The position numbers and the translations under genes were made by a program. This document shows, piece by piece, positions 55,051 through 63,450 of a DNA stretch of 64,000 nt; position 1 is the first letter of the stretch; every line of letters starts with the position of its first letter. The notes below the pieces were generated by a model. It had not been told where the DNA came from. It searched no databases and worked only from the letters and a program-made list of their open reading frames with translations. This stretch comes from Rhodoferax sp. U11-2br (GTDB taxonomy: Bacteria > Pseudomonadota > Gammaproteobacteria > Burkholderiales > Burkholderiaceae_C): the NCBI RefSeq assembly GCF_018619435.1, contig NZ_JAHFZF010000020.1, positions 1 through 64,000 of the forward strand. Direction: 5' to 3'.

Positions 55051-56061
55051 ATGATGTCCAAGGTCAAACCCTCCCCACTGCCCCCCGGAACCTTCATTGG
55101 TGGTTATCAGGTCGTTCGCAAGGTGGCAGCGGGTGGTTTTGGGGTGGTCTACCTGGCCACCGACAACGACGGCCAGCAAGTCGCCATCAAGGAGTACCTG
55201 CCTGCCTCGCTCACCACCCGTGACCCGGGTGATCTGGCGCCGCAGGTGGCGCCCGAAAAGTTGTCGCTGTACCGCCTGGGGCTCAAGAGTTTTTTCGAGG
55301 AAGGCCGCTCGCTGGCCCAGATCTCCCACCCCTCGGTGGTGAGTGTGATGAATTTTTTTCGGGAAAATGACACGGTCTACATGGTGATGAACTACCTGGA
55401 AGGCGCCAGCCTGCAGGATTTCATCCTGATCGCGCGTGATCTCAAACAGCCCAAGGTGTTCCGTGAGTCGACCATCCGTTCGTTGTTCGAGGAGATTCTG
55501 CGCGGCCTGCGCATCGTGCACCAGCACAAGATGCTGCATCTGGACATCAAACCGGCCAACATCTTCATCACCGACGACAACAAGGCGGTGCTGATCGACT
55601 TCGGTGCGGCGCGTGAGGTGCTCAGCAAAGAGGGCAACTTCATCCGCCCGATGTACACCCCTGGTTTTGCTGCGCCCGAGATGTACCGGCGCGACAGCAC
55701 CATGGGCCCCTGGACCGACATCTACGCCATTGGCGCCTGCATGTTCGCCTGTATGCAGGGTTACCCGCCCAACGAGGCACCGCAGCGCGTCAACAACGAC
55801 CCAATGGCTGCCGCCTGGAAACGCCTGCAGGGGGTGTATTCCGACAACCTGATCGAGGTGGTGCAATGGTGCATGGCGCTGGACCCGCTGGCCAGGCCGC
55901 AATCGGTGTTTGCCTTGCAAAAAGAGCTCAATAGCCCTGGCGAGCGGCGCTACACCCGCCTGAGTGTGGGTGAGAAGGTGCGTCTGCAGTTTGACAACAT
56001 GGTCACCGGCACCAAAAAAACCGTGCTCAAGGCCACTGAGCCCAGCAAAAAGACGCGATGA
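55051..56061 (+). CDS. Serine/threonine protein kinase
   Basis: 336 residues. Kinase domain from about residue 18 to 285: glycine loop KVAAGGFGVVY, catalytic Lys in QVAIKEYLP, catalytic loop HLDIKPANIFI (H163), and DFG at D183. The catalytic loop has HLD instead of HRD, so it is a non-RD kinase, whose activity may not need activation-loop phosphorylation. There is no transmembrane segment or sensor domain. It overlaps the PP2C phosphatase gene by ATGA, so the pair is a unit. Confidence 0.93.
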   Translation: MMSKVKPSPLPPGTFIGGYQVVRKVAAGGFGVVYLATDNDGQQVAIKEYLPASLTTRDPGDLAPQVAPEKLSLYRLGLKSFFEEGRSLAQISHPSVVSVMNFFRENDTVYMVMNYLEGASLQDFILIARDLKQPKVFRESTIRSLFEEILRGLRIVHQHKMLHLDIKPANIFITDDNKAVLIDFGAAREVLSKEGNFIRPMYTPGFAAPEMYRRDSTMGPWTDIYAIGACMFACMQGYPPNEAPQRVNNDPMAAAWKRLQGVYSDNLIEVVQWCMALDPLARPQSVFALQKELNSPGERRYTRLSVGEKVRLQFDNMVTGTKKTVLKATEPSKKTR

Positions 56062-56972
56062 AGTTCTCTGTCTTCCAGGTCAGCCGCAAAGGTGGGCGTG
56101 ACAAAAACGAAGACCGCATGGGGTACTGCTACACCAGTAGCGCCGCCATTTTTATGCTGGCCGACGGCATGGGTGGGCATCCTGAGGGGGAGGTGGCGGC
56201 GCAGCTGGCCATTCAGGCCATTGCCGCCCTGTTCCAGAAAGAAGCCAAACCTGAACTCGCGGACGTGCCCCGTTTTCTGGACAACGCGGTGCGCTCGGCG
56301 CACCGGCATATCCTGCGCTACGCGACGGGCCGCGCCATGCTGGACGCACCACGCAGCACGATTGTGGTGGCGGTGATCCAGAACGGTGCCTTGACTTGGA
56401 CCCACTGCGGCGACTCCAGGCTCTACCTGTTGCGTCGGGGTGACCTCTTGACACGCACCCGCGACCACTCGCTGCTGGAGCAGGACCTCATCAAACCCGC
56501 CACCGCGCGGCCTGAGGCAGGCAAAAACCGCCATGTGTTGTTCACCTGCCTGGGCTCACCCACCAAACCGCTGTTTGCGGTGGAGGGAGCGGTGAACCTG
56601 CAGTTGGGTGACCGCATCATGTTGTGCTCGGATGGCCTGTGGTCGGCGGTGCCCGAACCCACCCTGGTGTCTGAGCTGCTGAACAAACCGGTGGATGTGG
56701 CGGTGCCCGACTTGGTGGAACAGGCCTTGCGCCTGGCCGGCCCGAGCGCCGACAATGTGACCTGTCTGGCGCTGGCCTGGGAAACCCCCGACAACCTGTC
56801 GTCCACCCGGGGCTCGATCACCACCGACTCGATTCTGGATGGTGTGTTTGCTTCGACTGTGCAGGCCGGTTGGCTGGATCCGGCCGACGACGATCTGGAT
56901 GACGAGGCGATCGAGCGCTCGATTGCCGAGATCAACGAAGCGATCCGCCGCTCGGCCCAGAAAAAAACCTGA
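56058..56972 (+). CDS. PP2C-type serine/threonine phosphatase
   Basis: 304 residues. Metal-binding motifs are intact: GGRDKNEDRMG, LADGMGGHPEGE, THCGDSRLYLLR, and SADNVTCLAL with the last aspartate. It is expected to reverse the action of the upstream kinase. The C-terminal tail of about 55 residues after the phosphatase fold is acidic and unique. It is followed by rph after 25 bp. Confidence 0.94.
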   Translation: MKFSVFQVSRKGGRDKNEDRMGYCYTSSAAIFMLADGMGGHPEGEVAAQLAIQAIAALFQKEAKPELADVPRFLDNAVRSAHRHILRYATGRAMLDAPRSTIVVAVIQNGALTWTHCGDSRLYLLRRGDLLTRTRDHSLLEQDLIKPATARPEAGKNRHVLFTCLGSPTKPLFAVEGAVNLQLGDRIMLCSDGLWSAVPEPTLVSELLNKPVDVAVPDLVEQALRLAGPSADNVTCLALAWETPDNLSSTRGSITTDSILDGVFASTVQAGWLDPADDDLDDEAIERSIAEINEAIRRSAQKKT

Positions 56973-56997
56973 TTTTTGTTATTGAGAAGGTTCTGCC

Positions 56998-57720
56998 ATG
57001 ACTGATTTTTCACGCTCAGGCGCGCGCGCCTTTGACGCCCTGCGCCCGGTGAGCATCACCCGCCACTACACCATGCACGCCGAAGGTTCGGTGCTGATTG
57101 CTTTTGGCAACACCCAGGTGCTGTGCACCGCCTCGGTCGAGGAAAAAGTGCCAGGCCACAAAAAAGGCAGCGGCGAGGGCTGGGTCACCGCCGAATACGG
57201 CATGTTGCCGCGTGCCACCCACACCCGCAGTGACCGCGAGGCTGCGCGTGGCAAACAGTCGGGTCGCACGCAAGAGATCCAGCGCCTGATTGGCCGCGCG
57301 TTGCGCAGCGTGTTTGACCTCAAGCTGCTGGGGGAGCGCACCATCCACCTCGACTGCGATGTGATCCAGGCCGACGGTGGCACCCGCACCGCCGCCATCA
57401 CCGGTGCGTTTGTGGCGGCGCAGGATGCAGTGAACTGGCTCATGGCACAGGGCAAGATCACGCAGTCGCCGATCCTTAACCCGGTGGCCGCCATCTCGGT
57501 GGGTATCGTGCAGGGCACGCCGCTGCTGGATCTGGAGTATGTGGAAGACTCGGCCTGCGACACTGACATGAACGTGGTGATGACCGGTGCTGGCCACTAT
57601 GTGGAAGTGCAGGGCACCGCTGAGGGCGCTGCCTTCACCCGCGCCGAGATGGACAAGCTGCTGGCGCTGGCCGACAAAGGCATCCGCGAACTGATCCAGC
57701 TGCAACAGGCTGCTTACTAA
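56998..57720 (+). CDS. rph: Ribonuclease PH
   Basis: 240 residues. The phosphorolytic 3'-to-5' exonuclease core is intact: [56 protein letters not shown] and [18 protein letters not shown]. It trims tRNA 3' ends. A dispersed repeat fills the gap to rdgB. Confidence 0.97.
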   Translation: MTDFSRSGARAFDALRPVSITRHYTMHAEGSVLIAFGNTQVLCTASVEEKVPGHKKGSGEGWVTAEYGMLPRATHTRSDREAARGKQSGRTQEIQRLIGRALRSVFDLKLLGERTIHLDCDVIQADGGTRTAAITGAFVAAQDAVNWLMAQGKITQSPILNPVAAISVGIVQGTPLLDLEYVEDSACDTDMNVVMTGAGHYVEVQGTAEGAAFTRAEMDKLLALADKGIRELIQLQQAAY

Positions 57721-57724
57721 TTTG

Positions 57725-57772
57725 ATAGCTATCAGCCCTTTATTTATAAGGTCTAGAGGCCTATTTCTTCTA
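57725..57772 (+). repeat. Dispersed ATAGCT repeat between rph and rdgB
   Basis: Starts ATAGCTATCAGCCCTTTAT and continues with TCTAGAGGCC and TATTTCTTC. It is almost the whole gap and runs to the rdgB start codon, so it forms the rdgB ribosome-binding region; no SD is seen. Confidence 0.8.
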
Positions 57773-58371
57773 TGAAAATTGTTTTGGCATCCAACAACCC
57801 CGGCAAACTCGCTGAATTGCAGGCCATGTTTGCACCGCTCGGTTTTGAACTCATCACCCAGGGCAGCTTGGGCATTCCGGAGGCGCCCGAGCCGTATCAC
57901 ACCTTTATTGAGAACGCGCTGACTAAGGCGCGCCACGCGGCTGCTCACAGCGGCTTGCCCGCCGTGGCCGATGACGCGGGCCTGTGTGTCGATGCTTTTG
58001 GGGGGCTGCCCGGCGTGCAGACGGCGTATTACGCCACCCAGTTTGGTTACCCCAAGAGCGACGACAACAATGTGCGCGCCTTGCTGGAGCAGATGGCGGG
58101 TATCGGGAATCGCCGTGCCGCGATGGTCAACACCCTGGTGGCGGTGCGCAGCCCCGAAGACCCCGAGCCGCTGGTGGCAGTGGGCCGAGTCGTGGGTGAG
58201 ATTGCGCGCGAGCGCCTGGGCACCAACGGCTTTGGCTTCGATCCGGTGATGTTCATCCCCGAATTTGGCCAGACCTTTGCCCAATTGCCCACCGAGGTGA
58301 AAAACGCCCACAGCCACCGCGGACGCTCTGCCGCGGCCATGGTGGCGCTGATGCGTGAGCGCTGGTTGTGA
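57772..58371 (+). CDS. rdgB: XTP/dITP diphosphatase (RdgB/HAM1)
   Basis: 199 residues. The SNNPGKLAELQ N-terminus, ENALTKARHAA, and the FGFDPVMFIPEFGQTFAQL motif are intact. It removes non-canonical purine nucleotides. It is followed by a 407-bp gap with two hairpin repeats. Confidence 0.97.
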   Translation: MKIVLASNNPGKLAELQAMFAPLGFELITQGSLGIPEAPEPYHTFIENALTKARHAAAHSGLPAVADDAGLCVDAFGGLPGVQTAYYATQFGYPKSDDNNVRALLEQMAGIGNRRAAMVNTLVAVRSPEDPEPLVAVGRVVGEIARERLGTNGFGFDPVMFIPEFGQTFAQLPTEVKNAHSHRGRSAAAMVALMRERWL

Positions 58372-58460
58372 GTGGTGCGGACGCGGCGAGCTTTGTTTGG
58401 TAGTCCAGGGGCACGAGGCACCAGACTGCCCCTGTTGGACTACTTCGTTGGTGCAACCCG

Positions 58461-58534
58461 CGAGTCGGAGCCTTTGGGCGGCTTCCTCATACTGGGGTAC
58501 CAGAAATCGTCAGCCGCCCAAAGTCCCCGCCTCG
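58461..58534. repeat. Conserved-loop hairpin repeat, copy 3 (inverted)
   Basis: Loop 58487-58508 is the exact reverse complement of the copy 1 loop. Arms 58461-58486 and 58509-58534 pair over a 12-bp core (CTTTGGGCGGCT), with five mismatches elsewhere. Confidence 0.85.
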
Positions 58535-58644
58535 CTGGACGCTCATCAAGTCAAGCGCTTGGCTACTCAGCGAACAAGGCTATGAAGTCATCACCCATCC
58601 TGCATTCTGCTTTTGGACTTCCAATGCTGGCGTTCCGACAGAAT

Positions 58645-58722
58645 CGCGTGGCAGCCGCAGGGGGCGACCGCCGATTTCTGGTACCCCAGTATGAGGCGGG
58701 CGCCCCCTGCGGCTGCCGCGCG
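58645..58722. repeat. Conserved-loop hairpin repeat, copy 2
   Basis: Arms of 28 nt (58645-58672 and 58695-58722) pair with two mismatches; the loop 58673-58694 equals that of copy 1. Arm sequence differs from copy 1. It lies in the same gap as copy 3, in the opposite orientation, about 110 bp away. Confidence 0.88.
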
Positions 58723-58778
58723 GGGCGCACCACAACCCCAAGCACCACAAGCGCATCTTGACCAGCTTCCCCGAAAAA

Positions 58779-60017
58779 ATGATCCCGATCCAACCTGAAC
58801 CAAGCCTGCCCGAAGAAGCCGTGCAGCCGCACGACATCCAGCACTACATGCGCCCTGGCACGTTGCAGCTGAGCAGCTTGCCGCCGCTCTCGCTGTATGT
58901 GCACCTGCCCTGGTGCCTCAAGAAATGCCCCTACTGCGACTTCAACTCCCACGAGCAGCGCGCGGCCGACCTGCCTGAGCAGGACTACCTCAACGCGCTG
59001 ATGGCCGATCTGGAGTCGGCGCTGCCGCTGATCTGGGGCCGCAGCGTGCAAACCGTGTTCATCGGCGGTGGCACACCCAGCCTGTTTTCGCCGCAGGCGA
59101 TTGACCAGCTGATCGCGGGCATACGCGCACGCGTCAAGCTCGCTGCCGATGCCGAGATCACGCTGGAGGCCAATCCCGGCACCTTTGAGAAGGACCGTTT
59201 CAAGGCCTTTCGCGCCGCCGGTGTCACCCGCCTGTCGGTCGGTGTGCAGAGTTTCAACGACGGCTACCTCTCCATCCTGGGTCGTGTGCACAATCGCTCG
59301 CAAGCCCTTGCTGCGCTTGAGGAGGCTGCTCTCAACTTTGAGACCTTCAACCTGGACCTGATGTACGCACTGCCAGGTCAGACGCTCGATGATTTGCGCA
59401 GCGATGTGGCCACCGCGCTGTCGTTTGCGCCGCCACACCTCTCCATCTACCACCTGACGATTGAGCCCAACACCTTCTTTGCCAAACACCCGCCTGCTCC
59501 TGTGGATGACGACCTGGCGGCCGACATGCTGGACTTGATCACCGAACTGACCGGCCCGGCGGGTCTGCAACGTTACGAGGTCTCTGCCTACGCCAAGCCC
59601 GGCCACCGCTGCGCCCACAACCTGAACTACTGGCAATTTGGCGACTACTTGGGTATTGGCGCTGGTGCCCACAGCAAGCTCAGTTTTGCCCACCGCGTGT
59701 TGCGCCAGGTGCGTCTGCGTGACCCGGCGCGTTACATGGTGCAAGCGCTTGCGGGCAGCGCCATCGCGCAGGAGAACGAGGTCAAACGCAGCGAGTTGCC
59801 GTTTGAGTTCATGCTCAACGCACTGCGCCTGGCCGATGGTTTTGCGCTGCCGATGTTTGCAGAGCGCACCGGCCTGTCCATCAACGCGATCACCGCTGCC
59901 CTGCAGGAAGCCCAGGCGCGTGGTCTGATGGACAGCGACTTGGCCCACGCCCGGCCCACGTCGCGTGGTTTTGACTTTTTGAACGACCTGCAGGCGCTGT
60001 TTTTGCCCAAAACCTGA
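58779..60017 (+). CDS. hemW: Radical SAM protein HemW (haem chaperone)
   Basis: 412 residues. The radical SAM cluster motif CLKKCPYCDF (CxxxCxxC) and the HemW pattern (YVHLPWCLKKCPYCDFN, GGGTPSLF, GVQSFNDGYL) are present, with a C-terminal HemN-type domain. It is a haem carrier, not the coproporphyrinogen oxidase: the extra N-terminal part of HemN is absent. ATG 58779 is used; a TTG at 58758 is in frame. Confidence 0.94.
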   Translation: MIPIQPEPSLPEEAVQPHDIQHYMRPGTLQLSSLPPLSLYVHLPWCLKKCPYCDFNSHEQRAADLPEQDYLNALMADLESALPLIWGRSVQTVFIGGGTPSLFSPQAIDQLIAGIRARVKLAADAEITLEANPGTFEKDRFKAFRAAGVTRLSVGVQSFNDGYLSILGRVHNRSQALAALEEAALNFETFNLDLMYALPGQTLDDLRSDVATALSFAPPHLSIYHLTIEPNTFFAKHPPAPVDDDLAADMLDLITELTGPAGLQRYEVSAYAKPGHRCAHNLNYWQFGDYLGIGAGAHSKLSFAHRVLRQVRLRDPARYMVQALAGSAIAQENEVKRSELPFEFMLNALRLADGFALPMFAERTGLSINAITAALQEAQARGLMDSDLAHARPTSRGFDFLNDLQALFLPKT

Positions 60018-60140
60018 GGTGCAGGTTGCCGCATCGGTCAAGTCTGGGCGTGTCAGCGTCGATAACAGACACAATGGCCGCTGGGCCACAGCCTTGGGCG
60101 GGGTCTGTCGCAGGGCAGCAGTATTGGAGAAGCACACACC

Positions 60141-60824
60141 ATGTTTTCGGTCTACGGCATGCAGGGGCGTTTGTTTCGCGGCAGTTTGGAGCAGTTGCGC
60201 CAAGTCGGTGGTGTGGGGGCACTGACGCGCAGTCGTGCGCTGTTGCCAACCGGAAAGCAGGGCGACGACCGACTCGCCGAATCCTTTGGCGCTTTTGTGG
60301 AGTCTGCGGCCAACAAGGCCACTGGCGATGACGGCCACCGCAGCGCCTTGTCGGCCTACACCGACACCCGCGACGGCAGCACGGTACGCCACCCCCTGAC
60401 CCGGGTCAGCGACCTGATGAGCCCACGCATCATCAGCCTCAAGGACAGCGCCACCGTGTGGCAGGCCTGGCAGGTGCTCAGCGAACAAGGCGTTGGCCAG
60501 GCACCGGTGATTGATGCCAACAACCACCTGGTGGGGCTGCTGACCCGGGCTGACTTGCTCAGCCCCGAGCGCCTGCCCTCACCCGACAGCCACGCGCTGG
60601 CCTGGCGTGCGCTGATGCTGCAGAACATCACCCAGATCATGGTCACACCGGTGCCCAGCGTGGCGCCCGACTCCGACATCCGCCGGGTGGCGCAGGTGCT
60701 GCTCGACACCGGTTTGCCGGGTCTGCCGGTGGTGGACGATCAGGGCTTGGTGGCGGGTTTTATCTCGCGCTCGGACATTCTGCGTGCGGTGGTGACCGAC
60801 CCGCCACTGGACTTGTGGGGCTGA
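60141..60824 (+). CDS. CBS domain protein
   Basis: 227 residues with two CBS domains: about 88-150 (SDLMSPRIISLKDSATVWQAWQVLSEQG, LVGLLTRADLL) and 160-222 (IMVTPVPSVAPDSDIRRVAQVLLDTGL, GFISRSDIL). The N-terminal 85 residues are not recognised. The pair likely binds an adenosine ligand. A GGAG site precedes the ATG at 9-bp spacing. Confidence 0.85.
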   Translation: MFSVYGMQGRLFRGSLEQLRQVGGVGALTRSRALLPTGKQGDDRLAESFGAFVESAANKATGDDGHRSALSAYTDTRDGSTVRHPLTRVSDLMSPRIISLKDSATVWQAWQVLSEQGVGQAPVIDANNHLVGLLTRADLLSPERLPSPDSHALAWRALMLQNITQIMVTPVPSVAPDSDIRRVAQVLLDTGLPGLPVVDDQGLVAGFISRSDILRAVVTDPPLDLWG

Positions 60825-60922
60825 CGCGTGTCGGCATTTATGTCGATAAATAGCTCGGAGCCCTTGCCAAGTCTATTGATAACGATATTTAACTTAAAGC
60901 AAATTTGACCGCGTGAGGTGCG

Positions 60923-62605
60923 TCAGACCAGGGTGTCTGGCACGGCTCGTGGCGTGGCAGCGGTGGCGGCCGACTTGCCACCGGCGCGCAGCGTCAGACC
61001 ACCGGCCTGGCGTTTGGGTTCACCCAGCGCTGCGCGTGTGAGCTTGGTGTTGTAGTGCCTGCGCAACTCTTGCACCATATGGTTCAGCTCGGCGGCGTTT
61101 TTGATTTGGTCGGCATACCGGTGCATCACCAGATAAGCGGTTTCGATCAGTTTGCCACTGAGTGTTTCCTGGCCATGGCGGATCAGTTCTATCACTGCGG
61201 CCTGCGGGTCACCCCGCATGCTCAGGGTCATCGCGGTTTCGGTCAATTTGAGGATGCTGGCGTGGGCTGTGCGCACCAGCTCGGCATAAGGCGGGTAGAT
61301 CGCCGCCGAACCGGCCAGCAGCTCGGCCAGGGCGCGGGTGCCCGCAAAACGCTTGCCCAGGGTGTCGACCACCTGTTCCACCTCGTCGAGCTGGATGGTC
61401 TTGTTGGCCAGCTGGGCCAGCAAGGCCAGCAGGTTGGCGGCCGATTCAAAATCGAAATCAGGTGACTTGATGCGCTGGCACTGGCTGCGGATGGAGGTCA
61501 CCGCCTGCACAAATTGCCCCTGATCAATGAGATGCAGTGCCTCCACAATGCCGCTCAGGCGCTCCTGACGCGCGTTGCCGGGGTGGCGCTTGATGAGCCG
61601 TGCAAAGTCATCGCGGCAGCGCTGCAGGCCTTTGCGGTTACCCGTCTCGAAACGCACCAATGCCAGCAGCACCAGGGTCTGGCAGTCAAACATCTTGGAG
61701 TACAAGCCGATGCGGGTGGTGCGGTCCAGCATGGCTTCGGCGCCCTGGCGGTCGCCACAGTAGTAACTCATCAAGCCCAGGTTTTGCAGCCGGGTGATGG
61801 AGGCCGGTGTCATGTCGCTGGCCAGTTTGTAGGTGCTCAGCGCCGCGTCAAATTTGCCTTGTTCGAACTGGGCGCGGCCCATCACGTCGTAAGCGTCGGT
61901 GTAGTTGGGTTCTTCGCTGATCAGGTTGTCAAGCACGCTGGTGGCGCGGGTCACCTGGCCTTCGTCCATGAGCGCGCGCGCCACACCGAGTCTGGCCCAG
62001 GGCAGGGTCTTGGCCGCGACCACCGCCTGGTAGAGTTTTTGCGCCTGCGCGGTTTTGCCCAGGCGCAGCATCAACTCGGCCCCGACACGTGCCGCGTATA
62101 ACCAGAACAAGCCTTTGCTCTCAAACCTCTGTTGGCACAGGGTGGCCGCCGTCTCGAAATCTTCAGCCTCGATGGCGGTGAAGATCTCCTGCAGCGAGGT
62201 TTTGCGAAACCGTGCCTGGTGCAGTCGCTCGGCCAGTTGGTTCGCCGTGTGGGGCTTGAGCAGGTAGCCGTCCAGCGCCGACTCGGCCGCTTCGGCCACC
62301 TTGGCGTAGGTGGCTTCACCGGTGACCATGATGAAGACCGTGGCAAACGGCAGCAGCTGGTTGCGCCGTAGGTCGTCGAGCAGATCCTGCCCGGTCATGG
62401 TCTCGCCGTCAAAATGCAATTCACACAAGACCACATCAAAGGAGCGCAGTTCGAGCTGACGCCGGGCGTCTTGCAGGCGGGCCACCTGCACCACGCGGCC
62501 CATGCCAAAGTCGCGCAGTTGCGACACCAGCATCGAGCGGGAGGTGGGGTTGGCGTCGATCACCAGCGCGCTGCTGGTGGACAGGTCGTCCTCAGGCAGG
62601 ATCAC
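60923..62605 (-). CDS. TPR-containing response regulator with Glu at the phospho-acceptor site
   Basis: 560 residues from GTG 62605 (AGGA upstream). An N-terminal receiver domain (about 13-130) ends FDVVLCELHFDGE: Glu62 (GAA) sits where the phosphorylated Asp is expected. The conserved Thr (MVTG) and Lys (YLLKPH) remain, and D17 is kept. Helical TPR-like repeats cover about 130-530. Glu at this site often mimics the phosphorylated state, so the protein may be locked on; this is inferred. No kinase gene is adjacent. Confidence 0.85.
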   Translation of the reverse strand: MILPEDDLSTSSALVIDANPTSRSMLVSQLRDFGMGRVVQVARLQDARRQLELRSFDVVLCELHFDGETMTGQDLLDDLRRNQLLPFATVFIMVTGEATYAKVAEAAESALDGYLLKPHTANQLAERLHQARFRKTSLQEIFTAIEAEDFETAATLCQQRFESKGLFWLYAARVGAELMLRLGKTAQAQKLYQAVVAAKTLPWARLGVARALMDEGQVTRATSVLDNLISEEPNYTDAYDVMGRAQFEQGKFDAALSTYKLASDMTPASITRLQNLGLMSYYCGDRQGAEAMLDRTTRIGLYSKMFDCQTLVLLALVRFETGNRKGLQRCRDDFARLIKRHPGNARQERLSGIVEALHLIDQGQFVQAVTSIRSQCQRIKSPDFDFESAANLLALLAQLANKTIQLDEVEQVVDTLGKRFAGTRALAELLAGSAAIYPPYAELVRTAHASILKLTETAMTLSMRGDPQAAVIELIRHGQETLSGKLIETAYLVMHRYADQIKNAAELNHMVQELRRHYNTKLTRAALGEPKRQAGGLTLRAGGKSAATAATPRAVPDTLV

Positions 62606-62721
62606 CGAGGGGTCCTGATGGGGGACAAAGCCCCGTGTTGGATGCTCACCTTGCTGCCTCCTTGTGGTGCTTTTTCAAAATCATAGCACCCGGCCTGCGG
62701 GGCGGGGCAGTTGGCGCGGCT

Positions 62722-63384
62722 TCAGCTGGCGACGAGCAGACCGCGCACCTCAATAAACCGCACCACCTCGTCGAGCCCGGCCAGGGTCTTGAGGTTGGTC
62801 ATCACAAAAGGTTTGAGCCCCTTGGGCGTGCTGCGCATGCGGGTGGTGTCCGCCGCCATCACCTCCAGGTTGGCGCCCACATGCTGTGCCAGGTCGGTTT
62901 TGTTGATGACAAACAGGTCGCTTTTGGTGATGCCGGGGCCACCTTTACGCGGGATCTTTTCACCGGCGGCGACGTCGATCACATAAATCGTCAGGTCTGA
63001 CAGCTCGGGGCTGAAAGTGGCGGCCAGGTTGTCTCCGCCGCTCTCGACAAACACGATGTCGGCATCGGGAAAGTCCACCAGCATGCGGTCGATGGCCTCC
63101 AGATTGATTGAGCAGTCTTCGCGGATCGCGGTGTGCGGGCAGCCGCCGGTCTCCACCCCCATGATGCGTTCAGCCGGTAACGCACCACTCACGGTGAGCA
63201 GGCGCTGGTCTTCCTTGGTGTAGATGTCGTTGGTGATGGCGACCAGGTCGTATTTCTCGCGCATGGCTTTGCACAGCATCTCGAGCAAGGTGGTTTTGCC
63301 GGAGCCGACCGGGCCGCCAATGCCTACGCGCAATGGCGGCAGTTTTTTGGTGCGGTTGGGAATGTGGTGTAGCGGTGTGGTCAT
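62722..63384 (-). CDS. ureG: Urease accessory protein UreG (GTPase)
   Basis: 220 residues. P-loop [19 protein letters not shown], the metal-binding CPH motif ([17 protein letters not shown]), the [15 protein letters not shown] and NKTDLA motifs are intact. It drives nickel insertion into urease. It follows ureF, so the urease operon should continue to the right of the window. Confidence 0.97.
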   Translation of the reverse strand: MTTPLHHIPNRTKKLPPLRVGIGGPVGSGKTTLLEMLCKAMREKYDLVAITNDIYTKEDQRLLTVSGALPAERIMGVETGGCPHTAIREDCSINLEAIDRMLVDFPDADIVFVESGGDNLAATFSPELSDLTIYVIDVAAGEKIPRKGGPGITKSDLFVINKTDLAQHVGANLEVMAADTTRMRSTPKGLKPFVMTNLKTLAGLDEVVRFIEVRGLLVAS

Positions 63385-63404
63385 GGTTGTTTGCTATGTA
63401 AAGT

Positions 63405-63450
63405 GAAGCTGTTAGCCCTTTTGATACGAGGGCTAGGAGCGGAAAATCCT
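63405..63450 (+). repeat. Dispersed repeat over the ureF 3' end
   Basis: Reads AAGCTGTTAGCCCTTTTGAT, then GAGGGCTAGGAGCGG. It is antisense to ureF. The ureF stop (CTA at 63433-63435) lies within it, and the rest fills the gap to ureG. Confidence 0.7.

Larger units (their letters stand above)
58372..58778. other. Gap between rdgB and hemW holding two hairpin repeats
   Basis: 407 bp. Two hairpin repeats lie in opposite orientations. The rest has no recognisable gene; frames across the repeats are products of their arms. Confidence 0.7.

Noticed and set aside
58372..58761. Frames across the rdgB-hemW gap, up to 129 codons
   Set aside because: They are generated by the arms and loops of the hairpin repeats; the same short peptide appears wherever the loop occurs.
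58563..60527. A 654-codon minus-strand frame opposite hemW
   Set aside because: It is the antisense of hemW and of the hairpin region, without any recognisable domain.
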